Assembly (NCBI GenBank): GCA_965223985.1
Contig: OZ245030.1
Span: forward strand, 3,720,001 to 3,784,000
Source of the DNA: JAPPKS01 sp963667895
GTDB lineage: Bacteria > Poribacteria > WGA-4E > PCPOR2b
DNA: 64,000 nt
Direction: 5' to 3'
Below, one piece after another: positions 28,573 through 36,877 of this stretch. Within the stretch, counting starts at the first letter, position 1; each line of letters starts with the position of its first letter. Under the pieces are notes generated by a model that searched no databases, was not told the origin of the DNA, and worked only from the letters and a program-made list of their open reading frames with translations. A program made the position numbers and the translations under genes.

Positions 28573-30150
28573 ATGCAGAACATTGCTCACAAAATCTTAT
28601 GGGTCGATGATGAAATTGATGCCCTGAAACCCCACATCCTTTTTCTGAGCGAAAAATCATACGATGTCACCTCTGTTTCCAATGGGGACGATGCGATTTC
28701 TCTCCTCAGCAATCACCGGTACGATGTGGTTCTGCTTGACCAGATGATGCCGGGACAGGATGGTCTAACGGCGTTGGATCGCATCCGCGAGATTGATCCG
28801 ACCTTGCCCGTCGTTATGCTGACGCAATGTCATGATGATCTGGTGGTCAATGAAGCGTTGGGGAAACGGATTAGCGACTTCTTAGTGAAACCAATTGGAG
28901 CGGCTCAAGTCGCTTTGACATTGAAGCGCGTACTGGATCAAACAAAGATTGCTGAAGGACAAGTTCCGCGGAGCTATACTCACGATTTCGATCAGATCCG
29001 ACACATTAAAGAGTCTGACCCAGATTGGCGCAAGTGGATTGAAATCTATCTGAAATTGGTCGAATGGGATCTCGAATTCGACCAATTGGGGCAAACAGGC
29101 CTCGAAGAAACCCACTTAGCGCTGAAAAAAGAGTGTAACGCTTCATTTTCCGATTATGTTACGAAAAACTATACCCGCTGGTTAAGGGGTGAAAACTCAC
29201 CGATTTTATCTGTGGATGTGTTAGATAAATTTGTCATCCCACATCTACGCGAAAAACGACCAACCTATTTAATTGTTGTTGATTGTCTCAGGCTCGATCA
29301 CTGGATGGCAATCGAGCCGCTGATTCGGCCCTATTTTTATACCGATCTGGATTATTACATTTCCATTTTACCCAGTGCAACGCTTTACTCTCGCAATGCA
29401 CTTTTCAGCGGTTTGTTCCCCCAAGAAATTGCAAAGAAATTCCCTCAGTATTGGCAGGAAAACTCTGAGGATGAAACCAGTACGAATCGGTATGAAAAAC
29501 AGCTTCTTCAACAGAAATTGCAGAGAGTTGGGCTGAATCCTAAACCAGGAATAAGGTATTTTAAGATTTTCGACGCCAAGGGAGGCAACGAGTTTATACG
29601 TCAAGTTGCGTCTTTCGACCGAATCAGTTTATCTGCTCTGGTCGTCAACTTCATTGATATTTTAACCCATCAACGTTCGCAGTCAAATGTGCTTCAGCAA
29701 ATTGCTCCGGATGAATCCGCGTTTCGTTCTCTCGCGAAATCGTGGTTTGCCCATTCCGCGCTCTTTGAGATATTGAAGATTATTGCAACCCGGGACGCAA
29801 CCGTCATTTTAACATCAGATCACGGTTCCGTTCTTTGCAATCGACCTACTAAAGCGCTCGGAAATCGCGAAACCTCCACAAGCCTTCGTTTCAAAGTCGG
29901 TACGAATCTCGGATGCAATAGAGATCAAGCCATTTATGTAGAGCATCCGAATGAATATAGATTACCCGCTGAAGGGTCAAGCAAAAACTATATTATTACG
30001 AAGGAAGATTACTATTTTGTCTATCCAAATCAGTATCATGAATATACACGCCAGTTTCGCGGGGGTTTCCAGCACGGAGGGATTTCGACCAGTGAGTTGA
30101 TTATACCGGCGATCACAATGACGCCGCGCGAGGGACTGAATGGGTATTGA
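28573..30150 (+). CDS. porX: Response regulator with PglZ (alkaline-phosphatase-like) domain, PorX-like
   Basis: A 525-residue protein whose whole layout matches PorX. Residues 1-125 are a receiver domain with the acidic pair in WVDDEID, the phospho-acceptor D56 in VVLLDQMMPG and the conserved lysine in FLVKPIG. After a helical linker, residues about 215-520 form a PglZ-type alkaline-phosphatase-superfamily domain: VVDCLRLDHW and LPSATLYSRNALFSG carry the metal and nucleophile (Thr) sites, LTSDHGSVLCNRPTK another metal pair, and the end has QHGGISTSELIIP. PorX in Bacteroidota has phosphodiesterase activity and regulates type IX secretion. I start it at ATG 28573; an in-frame TTG at 28567 is possible. 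It has no DNA-binding domain, so it acts through other factors. Confidence 0.88.
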   Translation: MQNIAHKILWVDDEIDALKPHILFLSEKSYDVTSVSNGDDAISLLSNHRYDVVLLDQMMPGQDGLTALDRIREIDPTLPVVMLTQCHDDLVVNEALGKRISDFLVKPIGAAQVALTLKRVLDQTKIAEGQVPRSYTHDFDQIRHIKESDPDWRKWIEIYLKLVEWDLEFDQLGQTGLEETHLALKKECNASFSDYVTKNYTRWLRGENSPILSVDVLDKFVIPHLREKRPTYLIVVDCLRLDHWMAIEPLIRPYFYTDLDYYISILPSATLYSRNALFSGLFPQEIAKKFPQYWQENSEDETSTNRYEKQLLQQKLQRVGLNPKPGIRYFKIFDAKGGNEFIRQVASFDRISLSALVVNFIDILTHQRSQSNVLQQIAPDESAFRSLAKSWFAHSALFEILKIIATRDATVILTSDHGSVLCNRPTKALGNRETSTSLRFKVGTNLGCNRDQAIYVEHPNEYRLPAEGSSKNYIITKEDYYFVYPNQYHEYTRQFRGGFQHGGISTSELIIPAITMTPREGLNGY

Positions 30151-30766
30151 GCGAGCGTTGTCACGCGTAAACAAGCGGTCGACAACCTCTAATTCAATGA
30201 AAAATTCAACGTCACCGTAGTACAAATATCCTCACGCATTGGTTTTATGGCGTTTAAATCCGGTTTTGGATTCTGAAAACGCGATGTAATCGATCTTCAA
30301 CGGAACAAGATGTCGCGAGTAAATCTGCGTTACCATTGCTGACGATTGATCCACTGGTGTTCAGACGCAGTGTCAAACCGGCAGTCGTAAGAGTGGGATA
30401 TTGACTTTGATAGAAAGACTTGATGAAATTGTATAAGGAAAAATTTACAGGGCGTCGTTGAGCAGGGCAATCCAAGATTCAGGATTTACCTGATTCGAGA
30501 ATTCCGGTCCGCAGGGTAAGCCACTACCGATGTTCGCGAGCGTGTCTCTGTAATGGGAAGATTATTCTTGAACAAATTCTAAACTTGATGTTAGGCTCGC
30601 TGCCTCCATAACTTAATAACTAAACAACCTGCTAGTGCATTGTCAAGTTGAACATAAAGGGCGAAAACTTAAGCCCCTTTTTCGCCGCTGCTCACAGCGG
30701 AAGTTGTCACGACGGCGTCGCAAGGCATAACTGACAGCGCATTAGCGACTAGGGATGGAGGCTACA
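30151..30766. other. Intergenic region and leader upstream of rng
   Basis: About 600 bases with no convincing gene. A 73-codon minus-strand frame at 30254-30475 ends TTAGLTLRLNTSGSIVSNGNADLL, which faintly recalls the end of a minor pseudopilin, but the rest is missing. Near rng there are two hairpins: AAAGGGC/GCCCCTTT (about 30657-30680) followed by T-rich sequence, and a perfect CCGCTG-CTCA-CAGCGG at 30685-30700. They may belong to a structured 5' leader of the rng transcript or to a terminator for the upstream operon. Confidence 0.45.
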
Positions 30767-32314
30767 ATGCAAAAAGAGATTATAATCTCTGACGATGAAT
30801 ATGAGTCCAGATGTGCAATCGTAGAAGATGGTGTTCTTAGCGAGATCGAAATTGAGCGCAGGGATGATGAACAGGCCCTAGGAAATGTCTACAAGGGACG
30901 TGTTGAAAACGTCCTCCCCGGAATGCAAATTGCCTTCGTCGATATCGGATTGGATCGCCACGCATTCCTCCATGCCTCGGATATTCATTACGATTTTGAG
31001 GCAGAGGATATAGAAAAGGATTCGACGAAGGAAGGTCTTGGCTCAAACGCTATAGATTCGCCAAGGGGTGGTAGAGGCAGTTCCTATTCCATAAGCAATC
31101 TACTACGGAAGAACCAAGAAATTCTCCTGCAAGTCGTTAAAGAACCCATTGGAACAAAAGGTCCGCGTGTCACAGCCTGTGTTACCCTGCCGGGTAGGTT
31201 CATCGTTTATTTATCCACTTCGTCAAGCATCGGTGTTTCCCGTCGGATTGAAGCGGCGGAAGAAAGACAGCGCCTCAAAGACATTGCCAAATCGTTGCGT
31301 TCCGACGTTGAAGGTGGATTTATTATTCGTACCGCCGCAGAAGGGGCGTCCGAAACGGAACTTGCGGCGGAAATTCGATACTTGATCGACCAGTGGAAGG
31401 GAATCTGTGAACGGGCTGAAAAAATGTCCGCTCCTCAGTTGGTACATCAAGATCTCAGTTTCACCGCCAGGATGGTTCGAGACTATTTAACGAAAGATGT
31501 CACCCAACTCTTCATTGATTCCAAAGAAAAACACCGGGAAACCCTCAAGTACCTCTCCTCCGCTTTGCCAGAACTTCAATCGCGAGTCAAACTCTACGAT
31601 AAACCCAGCCCCATCTTTGAAGCCTACGGCATTGAAAAAGAACTCAAGAAAGCGTTAACTGAAAAGATCTGGCTCAAATGTGGTGGACACATCATTATCC
31701 AACAAACGGAGGCGATGTTTTCTATTGATGTAAATACGGGAAAATTCGTTGGCAAAGGCGATCCGGATGACACCATTTTGAGTACCAACCTAGAAGCGGT
31801 TACGGAGGTAGTTCGGCAAATCCGACTCAGAGACATTGGCGGTATTATCGTTATCGATTTTATTGATATGGACCTGGCAGATCACCGAAAGATGGTATTT
31901 AAGCTCTTGCAGGAGGCATTGAAAAAAGATCGCGCCCGAACGAATATCCTCCACTTCTCTGAAATCGGCCTTGTCGAAATGACCCGACAGAGAACCCGAC
32001 CGAGCCTTCCAACTATGCTCACTGAACCGTGCCCCTACTGCGAAGGACACGGCACGGTGCTTTCGGTGGACACCGTTACAATCGGCTTACTTCGAACTGT
32101 AAAAAAAGCCCATCAAAAATCACGAAAAAGAAAGTTGGAGATCATGGCGAATGAGCTGATTGTGTCGCACCTTCGCAATGAGGAATCGGACAAGGTTCGT
32201 CAACTTGAAGAATCGATGAAACTAACCATTCGGTTCAAGGGGGATCCCGATATGCACCTCGAAGACTATCGGATTTTCGCCCAAGACACCAATCGCGAAA
32301 TCTACGTAGATTAA
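30767..32314 (+). CDS. rng: Ribonuclease E/G family endoribonuclease
   Basis: A 515-residue RNase E/G catalytic protein that would process rRNA precursors and mRNA. An S1-like RNA-binding domain opens the protein (NVYKGRVENVLPGMQIAFVDIG, in part), carrying an extra low-complexity loop of about 40 residues (after FLHASDIHYDFEAED). The catalytic core has the magnesium aspartates in FSIDVNTGKF and IVIDFIDM, and the zinc-link CPYC in TEPCPYCEGHG that joins subunits. There is no long C-terminal scaffold, so it is the RNase G-like form. The ATG at 30755 is not the start: its own bases form GGAGG, the ribosome site for ATG 30767. The gene precedes rplU-rpmA, a common arrangement. Confidence 0.92.
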   Translation: MQKEIIISDDEYESRCAIVEDGVLSEIEIERRDDEQALGNVYKGRVENVLPGMQIAFVDIGLDRHAFLHASDIHYDFEAEDIEKDSTKEGLGSNAIDSPRGGRGSSYSISNLLRKNQEILLQVVKEPIGTKGPRVTACVTLPGRFIVYLSTSSSIGVSRRIEAAEERQRLKDIAKSLRSDVEGGFIIRTAAEGASETELAAEIRYLIDQWKGICERAEKMSAPQLVHQDLSFTARMVRDYLTKDVTQLFIDSKEKHRETLKYLSSALPELQSRVKLYDKPSPIFEAYGIEKELKKALTEKIWLKCGGHIIIQQTEAMFSIDVNTGKFVGKGDPDDTILSTNLEAVTEVVRQIRLRDIGGIIVIDFIDMDLADHRKMVFKLLQEALKKDRARTNILHFSEIGLVEMTRQRTRPSLPTMLTEPCPYCEGHGTVLSVDTVTIGLLRTVKKAHQKSRKRKLEIMANELIVSHLRNEESDKVRQLEESMKLTIRFKGDPDMHLEDYRIFAQDTNREIYVD

Positions 32315-32317
32315 GCA

Positions 32318-32347
32318 TTGACAGAAACAGAATTGTTTTGGTATACT
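32318..32347 (+). promoter_or_regulatory. Strong sigma-70-type promoter of rplU-rpmA
   Basis: A consensus TTGACA at 32318-32323 and TATACT at 32342-32347, 18 bases apart, lie about 75 bases before the rplU start. The -10 box differs from consensus at one position. It overlaps the first bases after the rng stop codon, so the ribosomal genes can be transcribed independently of rng. Confidence 0.7.
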
Positions 32348-32420
32348 TTGGGATCGTGCTTTTCCTATCAGCCGAATTAGGGGAGACGTATCCAGACCGT
32401 TTATTTTCAAGGAGAGAAAG

Positions 32421-32771
32421 ATGTACGCAGTATTTGCCACCGGTGGAAAACAACATCGCGTTCAGGTGGGGACGTTAATTGATGTAGAAAAGCTAGAAAC
32501 CCCTGTAGGTGAGTTCATTACGTTTCCAGAAGTCCTAGCGATTGGAGATGGCGAAGGCGATACGCAAGTTGGCGCGCCCTACCTCGAAGATGCCGCCGTG
32601 ATCGGAGAGGTTGTCCAACAGGGTAAAGCGAAGAAGATTGTTGTGTTCAAATCCAAAAGGCGTCAAGGTTACAAACGTAAACTGGGACACCGCCAAACAT
32701 TTACTCGATTACTAATCACTGAAATCCAACAAGAACAGACACCCGAGGAGGTTGAAGAAAATGGCGCATAA
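32421..32771 (+). CDS. rplU: 50S ribosomal protein L21
   Basis: A 116-residue L21, which binds 23S rRNA in the large subunit. The N-terminal YAVFATGGKQHRVQVG and the C-terminal KSKRRQGYKRKLGHRQTFT segment, which contacts rRNA, are both diagnostic. An acidic tail of about 14 residues after LLITEIQ is a mild extension. AAGGAGAG precedes the ATG. The gene overlaps the start of rpmA by 11 bases, so the two are translationally coupled. Confidence 0.97.
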   Translation: MYAVFATGGKQHRVQVGTLIDVEKLETPVGEFITFPEVLAIGDGEGDTQVGAPYLEDAAVIGEVVQQGKAKKIVVFKSKRRQGYKRKLGHRQTFTRLLITEIQQEQTPEEVEENGA

Positions 32772-33027
32772 AAAAGGCGGCGGCAGCACAAGTAATGGGC
32801 GAGATAGCTGTGGTAAACGACTTGGCGTGAAGCGATTTTCTGGAAACCGCGTCACAGCGGGAAGTATCCTTGTTCGGCAGCGTGGAACGCACCTTCACCC
32901 GGGCACGAACGTCGGACTTGGTAGCGACTACACGCTCTTCTCAAAGATTGATGGCTATGTCTGTTTCGAGCGTAAAGATAAATACCGCAGAAGAGTCAGC
33001 GTCTATTCAGAACGTCCAGAGTTCTAG
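32761..33027 (+). CDS. rpmA: 50S ribosomal protein L27
   Basis: An 88-residue L27, the subunit whose N-terminus reaches the peptidyl-transferase centre. MAHKKGGGSTSNGRDS and the KRLGVKRFSG block are canonical, and there is no N-terminal extension of the type cleaved in Firmicutes. The start ATG 32761 is preceded by GAGGAGG within rplU; the open frame 9 bases further upstream is not used. A clear terminator follows at 33059-33089, ending the operon before the accessory block. Confidence 0.97.
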   Translation: MAHKKGGGSTSNGRDSCGKRLGVKRFSGNRVTAGSILVRQRGTHLHPGTNVGLGSDYTLFSKIDGYVCFERKDKYRRRVSVYSERPEF

Positions 33028-33058
33028 CAGCATGTTCCAATCAGATTGGTCCAAACTC

Positions 33059-33089
33059 AAAGCCTCGCCATTAAAGCGGGGCTTTTTTT
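33059..33089 (+). terminator. Rho-independent terminator after rpmA
   Basis: AAAGCCTCGC (33059-33068) pairs with GCGGGGCTTT (33076-33085) to form a 10-bp stem with one G-T pair and a 7-base loop. The stem is followed by a T-run (33083-33089). It sits 32 bases after the rpmA stop, as expected for the end of the rplU-rpmA operon. Confidence 0.88.
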
Positions 33090-33139
33090 ATTTTTGTAGT
33101 TTTCTAGACACATTGCGACTATCATTCTAGAATCCTCCC

Positions 33140-33241
33140 CCTTGCTAAGGGGGAGCTAGAGGGGGTCGGGTGGTTTCATCCGCGCACTATCCGAAAATGG
33201 TCTAAATGCGGTAAACTAGACCAAGCGAAAAATAGTCGCCA
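33140..33241. repeat. 102-bp direct repeat, left copy
   Basis: This stretch is repeated in the same direction at 34637-34738 with about 90 percent identity by eye. It contains two palindromes: CCCTTGCTAAGGG near its left end and GGTCTA...TAGACC with a 12-base loop near its right end. The C-rich start is of the sort seen in repetitive extragenic palindromes of many large uncultured genomes. The two copies bracket the higBA and hicAB genes. Confidence 0.85.
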
Positions 33242-33275
33242 ATGTCTACAATAGGCGGCATGAGTGCCTTGACAT

Positions 33276-33545
33276 ATGCACGTAATTAGCAGAAAGGCTT
33301 TGCGCGGGTTCTGGAGGAAACATCCTGACAGCCAAACTCCGCTCGCGCGTTGGTTCAAACTCATTAGCACTCAAGAATTCAGAAACTTCGTCGAATTGCG
33401 TGCCGTGTTTCCCAGTGCGGATAAGGTTGAAAATCTGATTGTGTTCAATATCGGTGGAAATAAATATCGTCTGATTGTTTCAATCCATTTCAATCGTGGA
33501 AGAGTCCTATGTTCGGCACATATTGACTCATACAGAATACAATAA
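33276..33545 (+). pseudogene. higB: HigB-family mRNA interferase toxin, frameshifted near its 3' end
   Basis: The first 77 codons encode a typical HigB toxin (MHVISRKALRGFWRKHPDS, LRAVFPSADKV, VFNIGGNKYRLIVSIHFNRG), a ribosome-dependent RNase. The family then continues with a segment like YVRHILTHTEYNK, and this exact sequence is present here, but in another frame: dropping one C at 33506-33507 gives V-Y-V-R-H-I-L-T-H-T-E-Y-N-K-G-R-W-K-R and a stop at 33562-33564. That stop overlaps the higA start as ATGA, the normal arrangement. As printed, the frame ends at 33545 with an unrelated tail that lacks the family's conserved C-terminal residues. So the gene is either recently inactivated or carries a sequencing error. 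Confidence 0.8.
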
Positions 33546-33560
33546 GGGGAGATGGAAGAG

Positions 33561-33959
33561 ATGAGCGTAATCGCTGAGGAAATTCAGGAACATTGGCGTA
33601 TTGTGCATCCGCTTTTTTCGGTTCGCAATGAAAACGAATATGATCTGGCAGTAGAGCGGCTTAACGCGCTTATCGATGAAATTGGTGATAGGGAACAGCA
33701 TCCCTTGTACGAACTACTTGACACTTTAGGTGCGGTCATACATACTTATGAGGAGAAACACCATCCAATGCCGGAGTGCAGCGGTGTTGAGATGCTTCAG
33801 TTTTTAATGGAAGAAAATAAACTCCAACCGTCAGATCTTCCAGAGATAGGTACTCCTGAGACTGTGTCAGAGATTCTCAACGGCAAGCGTGAGCTTACAG
33901 TCAATCACCTGCAAGCCTTAGCTGCAAGATTTCATGTTTCGCCAACGGTGTTCGTGTGA
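33561..33959 (+). CDS. higA: HigA-family antitoxin with C-terminal HTH
   Basis: A 132-residue antitoxin. The N-terminal half (EIQEHWRIVHPLFSVRNENEYDLAVERLNALIDEIGD) is the helical part typical of HigA partners of RelE-like HigB toxins, and the C-terminal half (LPEIGTPETVSEILNGKRELTVNHLQALAARFHVSP) is an XRE-type helix-turn-helix that should repress the operon. The gene begins at ATG 33561, just where a restored higB frame would end; an in-frame ATG at 33552 is an alternative. Its own frame is intact, which is compatible with an antitoxin outliving a damaged toxin. Confidence 0.85.
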   Translation: MSVIAEEIQEHWRIVHPLFSVRNENEYDLAVERLNALIDEIGDREQHPLYELLDTLGAVIHTYEEKHHPMPECSGVEMLQFLMEENKLQPSDLPEIGTPETVSEILNGKRELTVNHLQALAARFHVSPTVFV

Positions 33960-34059
33960 TTCCGTAACTCATCTGTGTAGGTAATGGCGCGCACCAGCGT
34001 GACAGGCAAGCCGTTAGGCAGAGTGTGGGAATCCTTCCGACTTCGAGTTGACTTGTATC

Positions 34060-34248
34060 ATGAAGGTTAGAGACCTTATTAGGTTGATTGAAAAAGATGG
34101 CTGGTATCTAATACGGACACGAGGCAGTCACGGGCAGTTCCGGCATCCAACCAAATCAGGCACTGTTACCGTTACCGGAAAATTAGGATTGGATGTGCCA
34201 GCCGGTACGCTCAACAGTGCTCTCAAGCAAGCCGGTCTCAAAGTTTAA
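34060..34248 (+). CDS. hicA: HicA-family mRNA interferase toxin
   Basis: A 62-residue toxin with a double-stranded-RNA-binding-like fold that cleaves mRNA. The family pattern is complete: KVRDLIRLIEKDGWYLIR, then GSHGQFRHP with the catalytic histidine, then a VPAGTLNSALKQAG helix. The ATG at 34060 is preferred over one 12 bases upstream because the family starts with this methionine. It lies 13 bases before hicB on the same strand, which is the usual toxin-first order. Confidence 0.92.
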   Translation: MKVRDLIRLIEKDGWYLIRTRGSHGQFRHPTKSGTVTVTGKLGLDVPAGTLNSALKQAGLKV

Positions 34249-34261
34249 CTTGGAGGAATCC

Positions 34262-34477
34262 ATGCAATACCTCGTTATTTTTGAAAAAGGTGCGAGTAGT
34301 TACGGTGCCTATGTGCCAGACCTACCCGGCTGTGTAGCAGTAGGCGAGACGATGGATGAAGTACGCAGATTGATTGCCGAATCGATTCAATTTCACATCG
34401 AAGGTCTGCGCAAAGATGGTCTTGTGGTTCCGCTGCCATCGTCAACAGTAGCGCTTATTGATGTTGCCACTAACTAA
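34262..34477 (+). CDS. hicB: HicB-family antitoxin, short form
   Basis: A 71-residue antitoxin with the partial RNase H-like fold of HicB: YLVIFEKGASSYGAYVPDLPGC, then VGETMDEVRRLIAESI and a short tail. It has no ribbon-helix-helix or HTH domain, so it may not regulate transcription by itself. TGGAGG 6 nt upstream of ATG 34262 supports this start; the frame is open further upstream within hicA. Together with hicA it forms a normal, apparently intact module. Confidence 0.92.
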   Translation: MQYLVIFEKGASSYGAYVPDLPGCVAVGETMDEVRRLIAESIQFHIEGLRKDGLVVPLPSSTVALIDVATN

Positions 34478-34831
34478 CCATCCGTCGTTTGTAAACAGCC
34501 GTAATCACCACACAGCAATTGCAATCGTGGTTCTCAACCGAGTGGTTCGTCCTTTCACACAACGTCGAAATGAACGATAGTTCTTAGCCCCAACATAGAT
34601 GATGACTACCTCCGGAGACTTGTGGGTAATAGTAAGCCTTGCTAAGGGGGAGCTAGAGGGGGGCAGGTGGTTTCACCCGCGCACTATGCGAAACCGGTCT
34701 AAATGTGGTAATCTAGACCAAGCGAAAAATAGTCGCCAGTATCCGCGATTTCTTTGGCTAATACATTTTTCTCATTTTTTTTGGTTTAAGGGTGGGAACG
34801 TGTCGAAAATTAACATTGAGAGGAGGAGATT
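34478..34831. other. Intergenic region containing repeats
   Basis: It holds an 18-base motif AGCCGTAATCACCACACA at 34497-34514 that recurs after the gene at 39775-39792, and the right copy of the 102-bp direct repeat at 34637-34738. No protein is recognisable here. The last bases hold the ribosome site of the protease gene. Confidence 0.6.
34637..34738. repeat. 102-bp direct repeat, right copy
   Basis: Second copy of the element at 33140-33241, in the same orientation and equal length. It keeps both palindromes (CTTGCTAAGG and GGTCTA...TAGACC). The two copies lie about 1.4 kb apart and enclose the higBA and hicAB modules, so recombination between them would delete both. Confidence 0.85.
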
Positions 34832-35887
34832 ATGGAACATAAGACAAGAACGTTACTTTTGGGGCACCCTCTTTGCTTGCCCATCATGGCGTTAGCACTT
34901 TTCCTTCGCTGTGGAATACCTGCAGTAAATGCACTAACCGCCCAACAAATTGCCCAAAACGCTTTTGGTTCGACGGTGCTGTTGGTTATGGAAGATGCCA
35001 ACGGTCAGCCAATCGGATTGGGCAGCGGATTCTTCGTGCAACCGAACCAGATCGCAACCAACCTCCACGTCGTCGAAGGTGCTGCAAGAGGCTACGCAAA
35101 ATTGGTCGGTCAGAAAACGAAACACGACATCGAAGGCATCAGCGCGATTGATGCAAAACGGGATTTGGTCATCTTGAAGGTCTCGGCTTTGGGGACGAGG
35201 GCGCTTTCTCTTGGTGACAGCGATACTGTTCTGGTGGGAGAGACGGTTTACGCAGTGGGTAACCCACACGGTTTGGAAGGTACCTTTTCGCAAGGCATCA
35301 TCAGCAGTGTCCGAAAGATTGGGGCGGACAAACTACTCCAACTTACCGCTCCGATTTCACCGGGCAGCAGTGGCGGTCCCGTGATAAATGGCAAGGGAAA
35401 TGTGATAGGGGTTTCAGTGGCGACTTTCCGTGCAGGGCAGAACCTCAATTTTGCCATCCCGTCAAACTATCTCACAGCACTCGTTGCCCAAGTGGGCTAC
35501 GCGAAACCATTGTCACAAACAAAACCAACCAGATCGACACGCTCCATACTAGCAGACCTCGGTGGTAGAAGCGTGGAAGGCGTAACCGGTGGCAAGCTGA
35601 CGTGGGAATTCAAACATAATCAGAGGGGTCAGTACGCCTTTTCTCTACGAAACCACCTGCGCGAAACCGTAAAAAATGTCTACTGTTTCGTGATTTTCTA
35701 CGACGTACAAAGCGATCCGATCGATGTGGATGTTGTACGGTATCGAGGTTCAATACCGGCTGGGTTGGCGAAGCGGGCGACAAGTAAGGTTGATGGTAGT
35801 GTCCAACAACTGACAACATACGTAGGCGCGAGTGCTCCTCGAACGAAGGTGGAGTTCAGAGTCCTTAACTTTGAAATCGTGGAATGA
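34832..35887 (+). CDS. Exported HtrA-like serine protease with C-terminal beta domain
   Basis: A 351-residue trypsin-like protease with an N-terminal signal peptide (about residues 10-36, ending PAVNA). The S1C fold has all three catalytic residues: His in NLHVVEGA, Asp in KRDLVILK and Ser in PGSSGGPVI. There is no PDZ domain; after residue 235 comes a 110-residue beta-rich domain (KLTWEFKHNQRGQYAFSLRN...) with no known name to me. GAGGAGGAG before the ATG is a strong ribosome site. Its protease part is about two-thirds identical by eye to that of the gene at 36878, so they are paralogues with different tails. Confidence 0.85.
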   Translation: MEHKTRTLLLGHPLCLPIMALALFLRCGIPAVNALTAQQIAQNAFGSTVLLVMEDANGQPIGLGSGFFVQPNQIATNLHVVEGAARGYAKLVGQKTKHDIEGISAIDAKRDLVILKVSALGTRALSLGDSDTVLVGETVYAVGNPHGLEGTFSQGIISSVRKIGADKLLQLTAPISPGSSGGPVINGKGNVIGVSVATFRAGQNLNFAIPSNYLTALVAQVGYAKPLSQTKPTRSTRSILADLGGRSVEGVTGGKLTWEFKHNQRGQYAFSLRNHLRETVKNVYCFVIFYDVQSDPIDVDVVRYRGSIPAGLAKRATSKVDGSVQQLTTYVGASAPRTKVEFRVLNFEIVE

Positions 35888-35957
35888 TGCCGCCTAACGA
35901 GCAGTTGTAAAGCCAAACGACAATCAAGGAGTTGTTGACAAATGGAGTAAAACAATC

Positions 35958-36809
35958 GTGGTTCTCTATAAATACGTTTCCGCGGAACGAATCGACATTC
36001 TTCAGAATCGCCTGATTCGGTTCACGCAACCCAACGCGATGAATGATCCCTTTGAAGCGCGACCATATTTTGAAGCTTTTGCAACGAAAGAGGGATTTGC
36101 AAAAGCATTTGCAGATGCCATAAGACAGAAACCCAGCATGTGGGCATATTTGCGGGGAGTGACGCAAACCAAAATGGAGTTGCAAGCCTGCGCTGAGAAA
36201 ATTGAGATAGATCCCGATTATGCTGACCTATTATATAAAGACTCTGGTCTGCCGAATCCCCTTCCTAACGAACGAGACAGAGTGTACCGATTGTTCAACA
36301 AAAATGTCGGTATCCTATCGCTTTCCGTTACACCGGATAATCTTCTCATGTGGGCACACTATGCCGAGGAGCACACAGGCTTTGTCCTTGTATTTGACGG
36401 TTCGCACGATTTCTTCTGGGGAAACGACTCCTTGCTAGGTTTTGCAAAACCTGAACCCGTTGTCTACCGCGCGATACGCCCTCGTACAACAATTGAAGAA
36501 GTGACCATGATAGAGCTCTTCTTCATTAAGGGTTCTGACTGGAAATATGAAAAGGAATGGCGATATCTTAAATACCTCAATGATGCAGACGATCGGTGCG
36601 GGGGTGCCAATACGCCTGCTGTGAATCTCTTCCGGTTGCCTCCCAAATGCATAATGGGGGTAATCCTTGGATGTTACACATCTCAAGAATTGAAAGACAA
36701 AATCGTCAGCTTACGTCGTGACGATCCAGAGTTTGAACACTTGCAAATCCAACACGCGGGTATGTCCACAACACATTATCGCCTAATAATAAAGGAGATA
36801 GAGACTTAA
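35958..36809 (+). CDS. DUF2971 family protein
   Basis: A 283-residue soluble protein with the DUF2971 hallmarks: LYKYVSAERIDILQNRLIRF and QPNAMNDPFEARP at the N-terminus, then LSLSVTPDNLLMWAHYAEEHTGFVLVF in the middle and a KYEKEWRY segment. DUF2971 proteins are frequent in phage-defence and mobile islands and their function is unknown. The GTG start at 35958 has GGAG 10 nt upstream. It sits between the two related protease genes in the same direction. Confidence 0.85.
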   Translation: MVLYKYVSAERIDILQNRLIRFTQPNAMNDPFEARPYFEAFATKEGFAKAFADAIRQKPSMWAYLRGVTQTKMELQACAEKIEIDPDYADLLYKDSGLPNPLPNERDRVYRLFNKNVGILSLSVTPDNLLMWAHYAEEHTGFVLVFDGSHDFFWGNDSLLGFAKPEPVVYRAIRPRTTIEEVTMIELFFIKGSDWKYEKEWRYLKYLNDADDRCGGANTPAVNLFRLPPKCIMGVILGCYTSQELKDKIVSLRRDDPEFEHLQIQHAGMSTTHYRLIIKEIET

Positions 36810-36877
36810 CGCTCCATTTTAGTAGTCACCGCTTTGCACTGCTGCAAGTCTGGCTACCTCTTCCGTGAGGAAATATT

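Noticed and set aside
28573..30150. PglZ-domain protein as part of the BREX-like operon
   Set aside because: It is fused to a receiver domain and paired with a histidine kinase 20 kb away, which is the PorX layout, not BREX PglZ.
30254..30475. Minus-strand 73-codon frame with a faint pseudopilin-like end
   Set aside because: Too short, no signal or N-terminal methylation motif, and no pilus genes nearby; at most a fragment.
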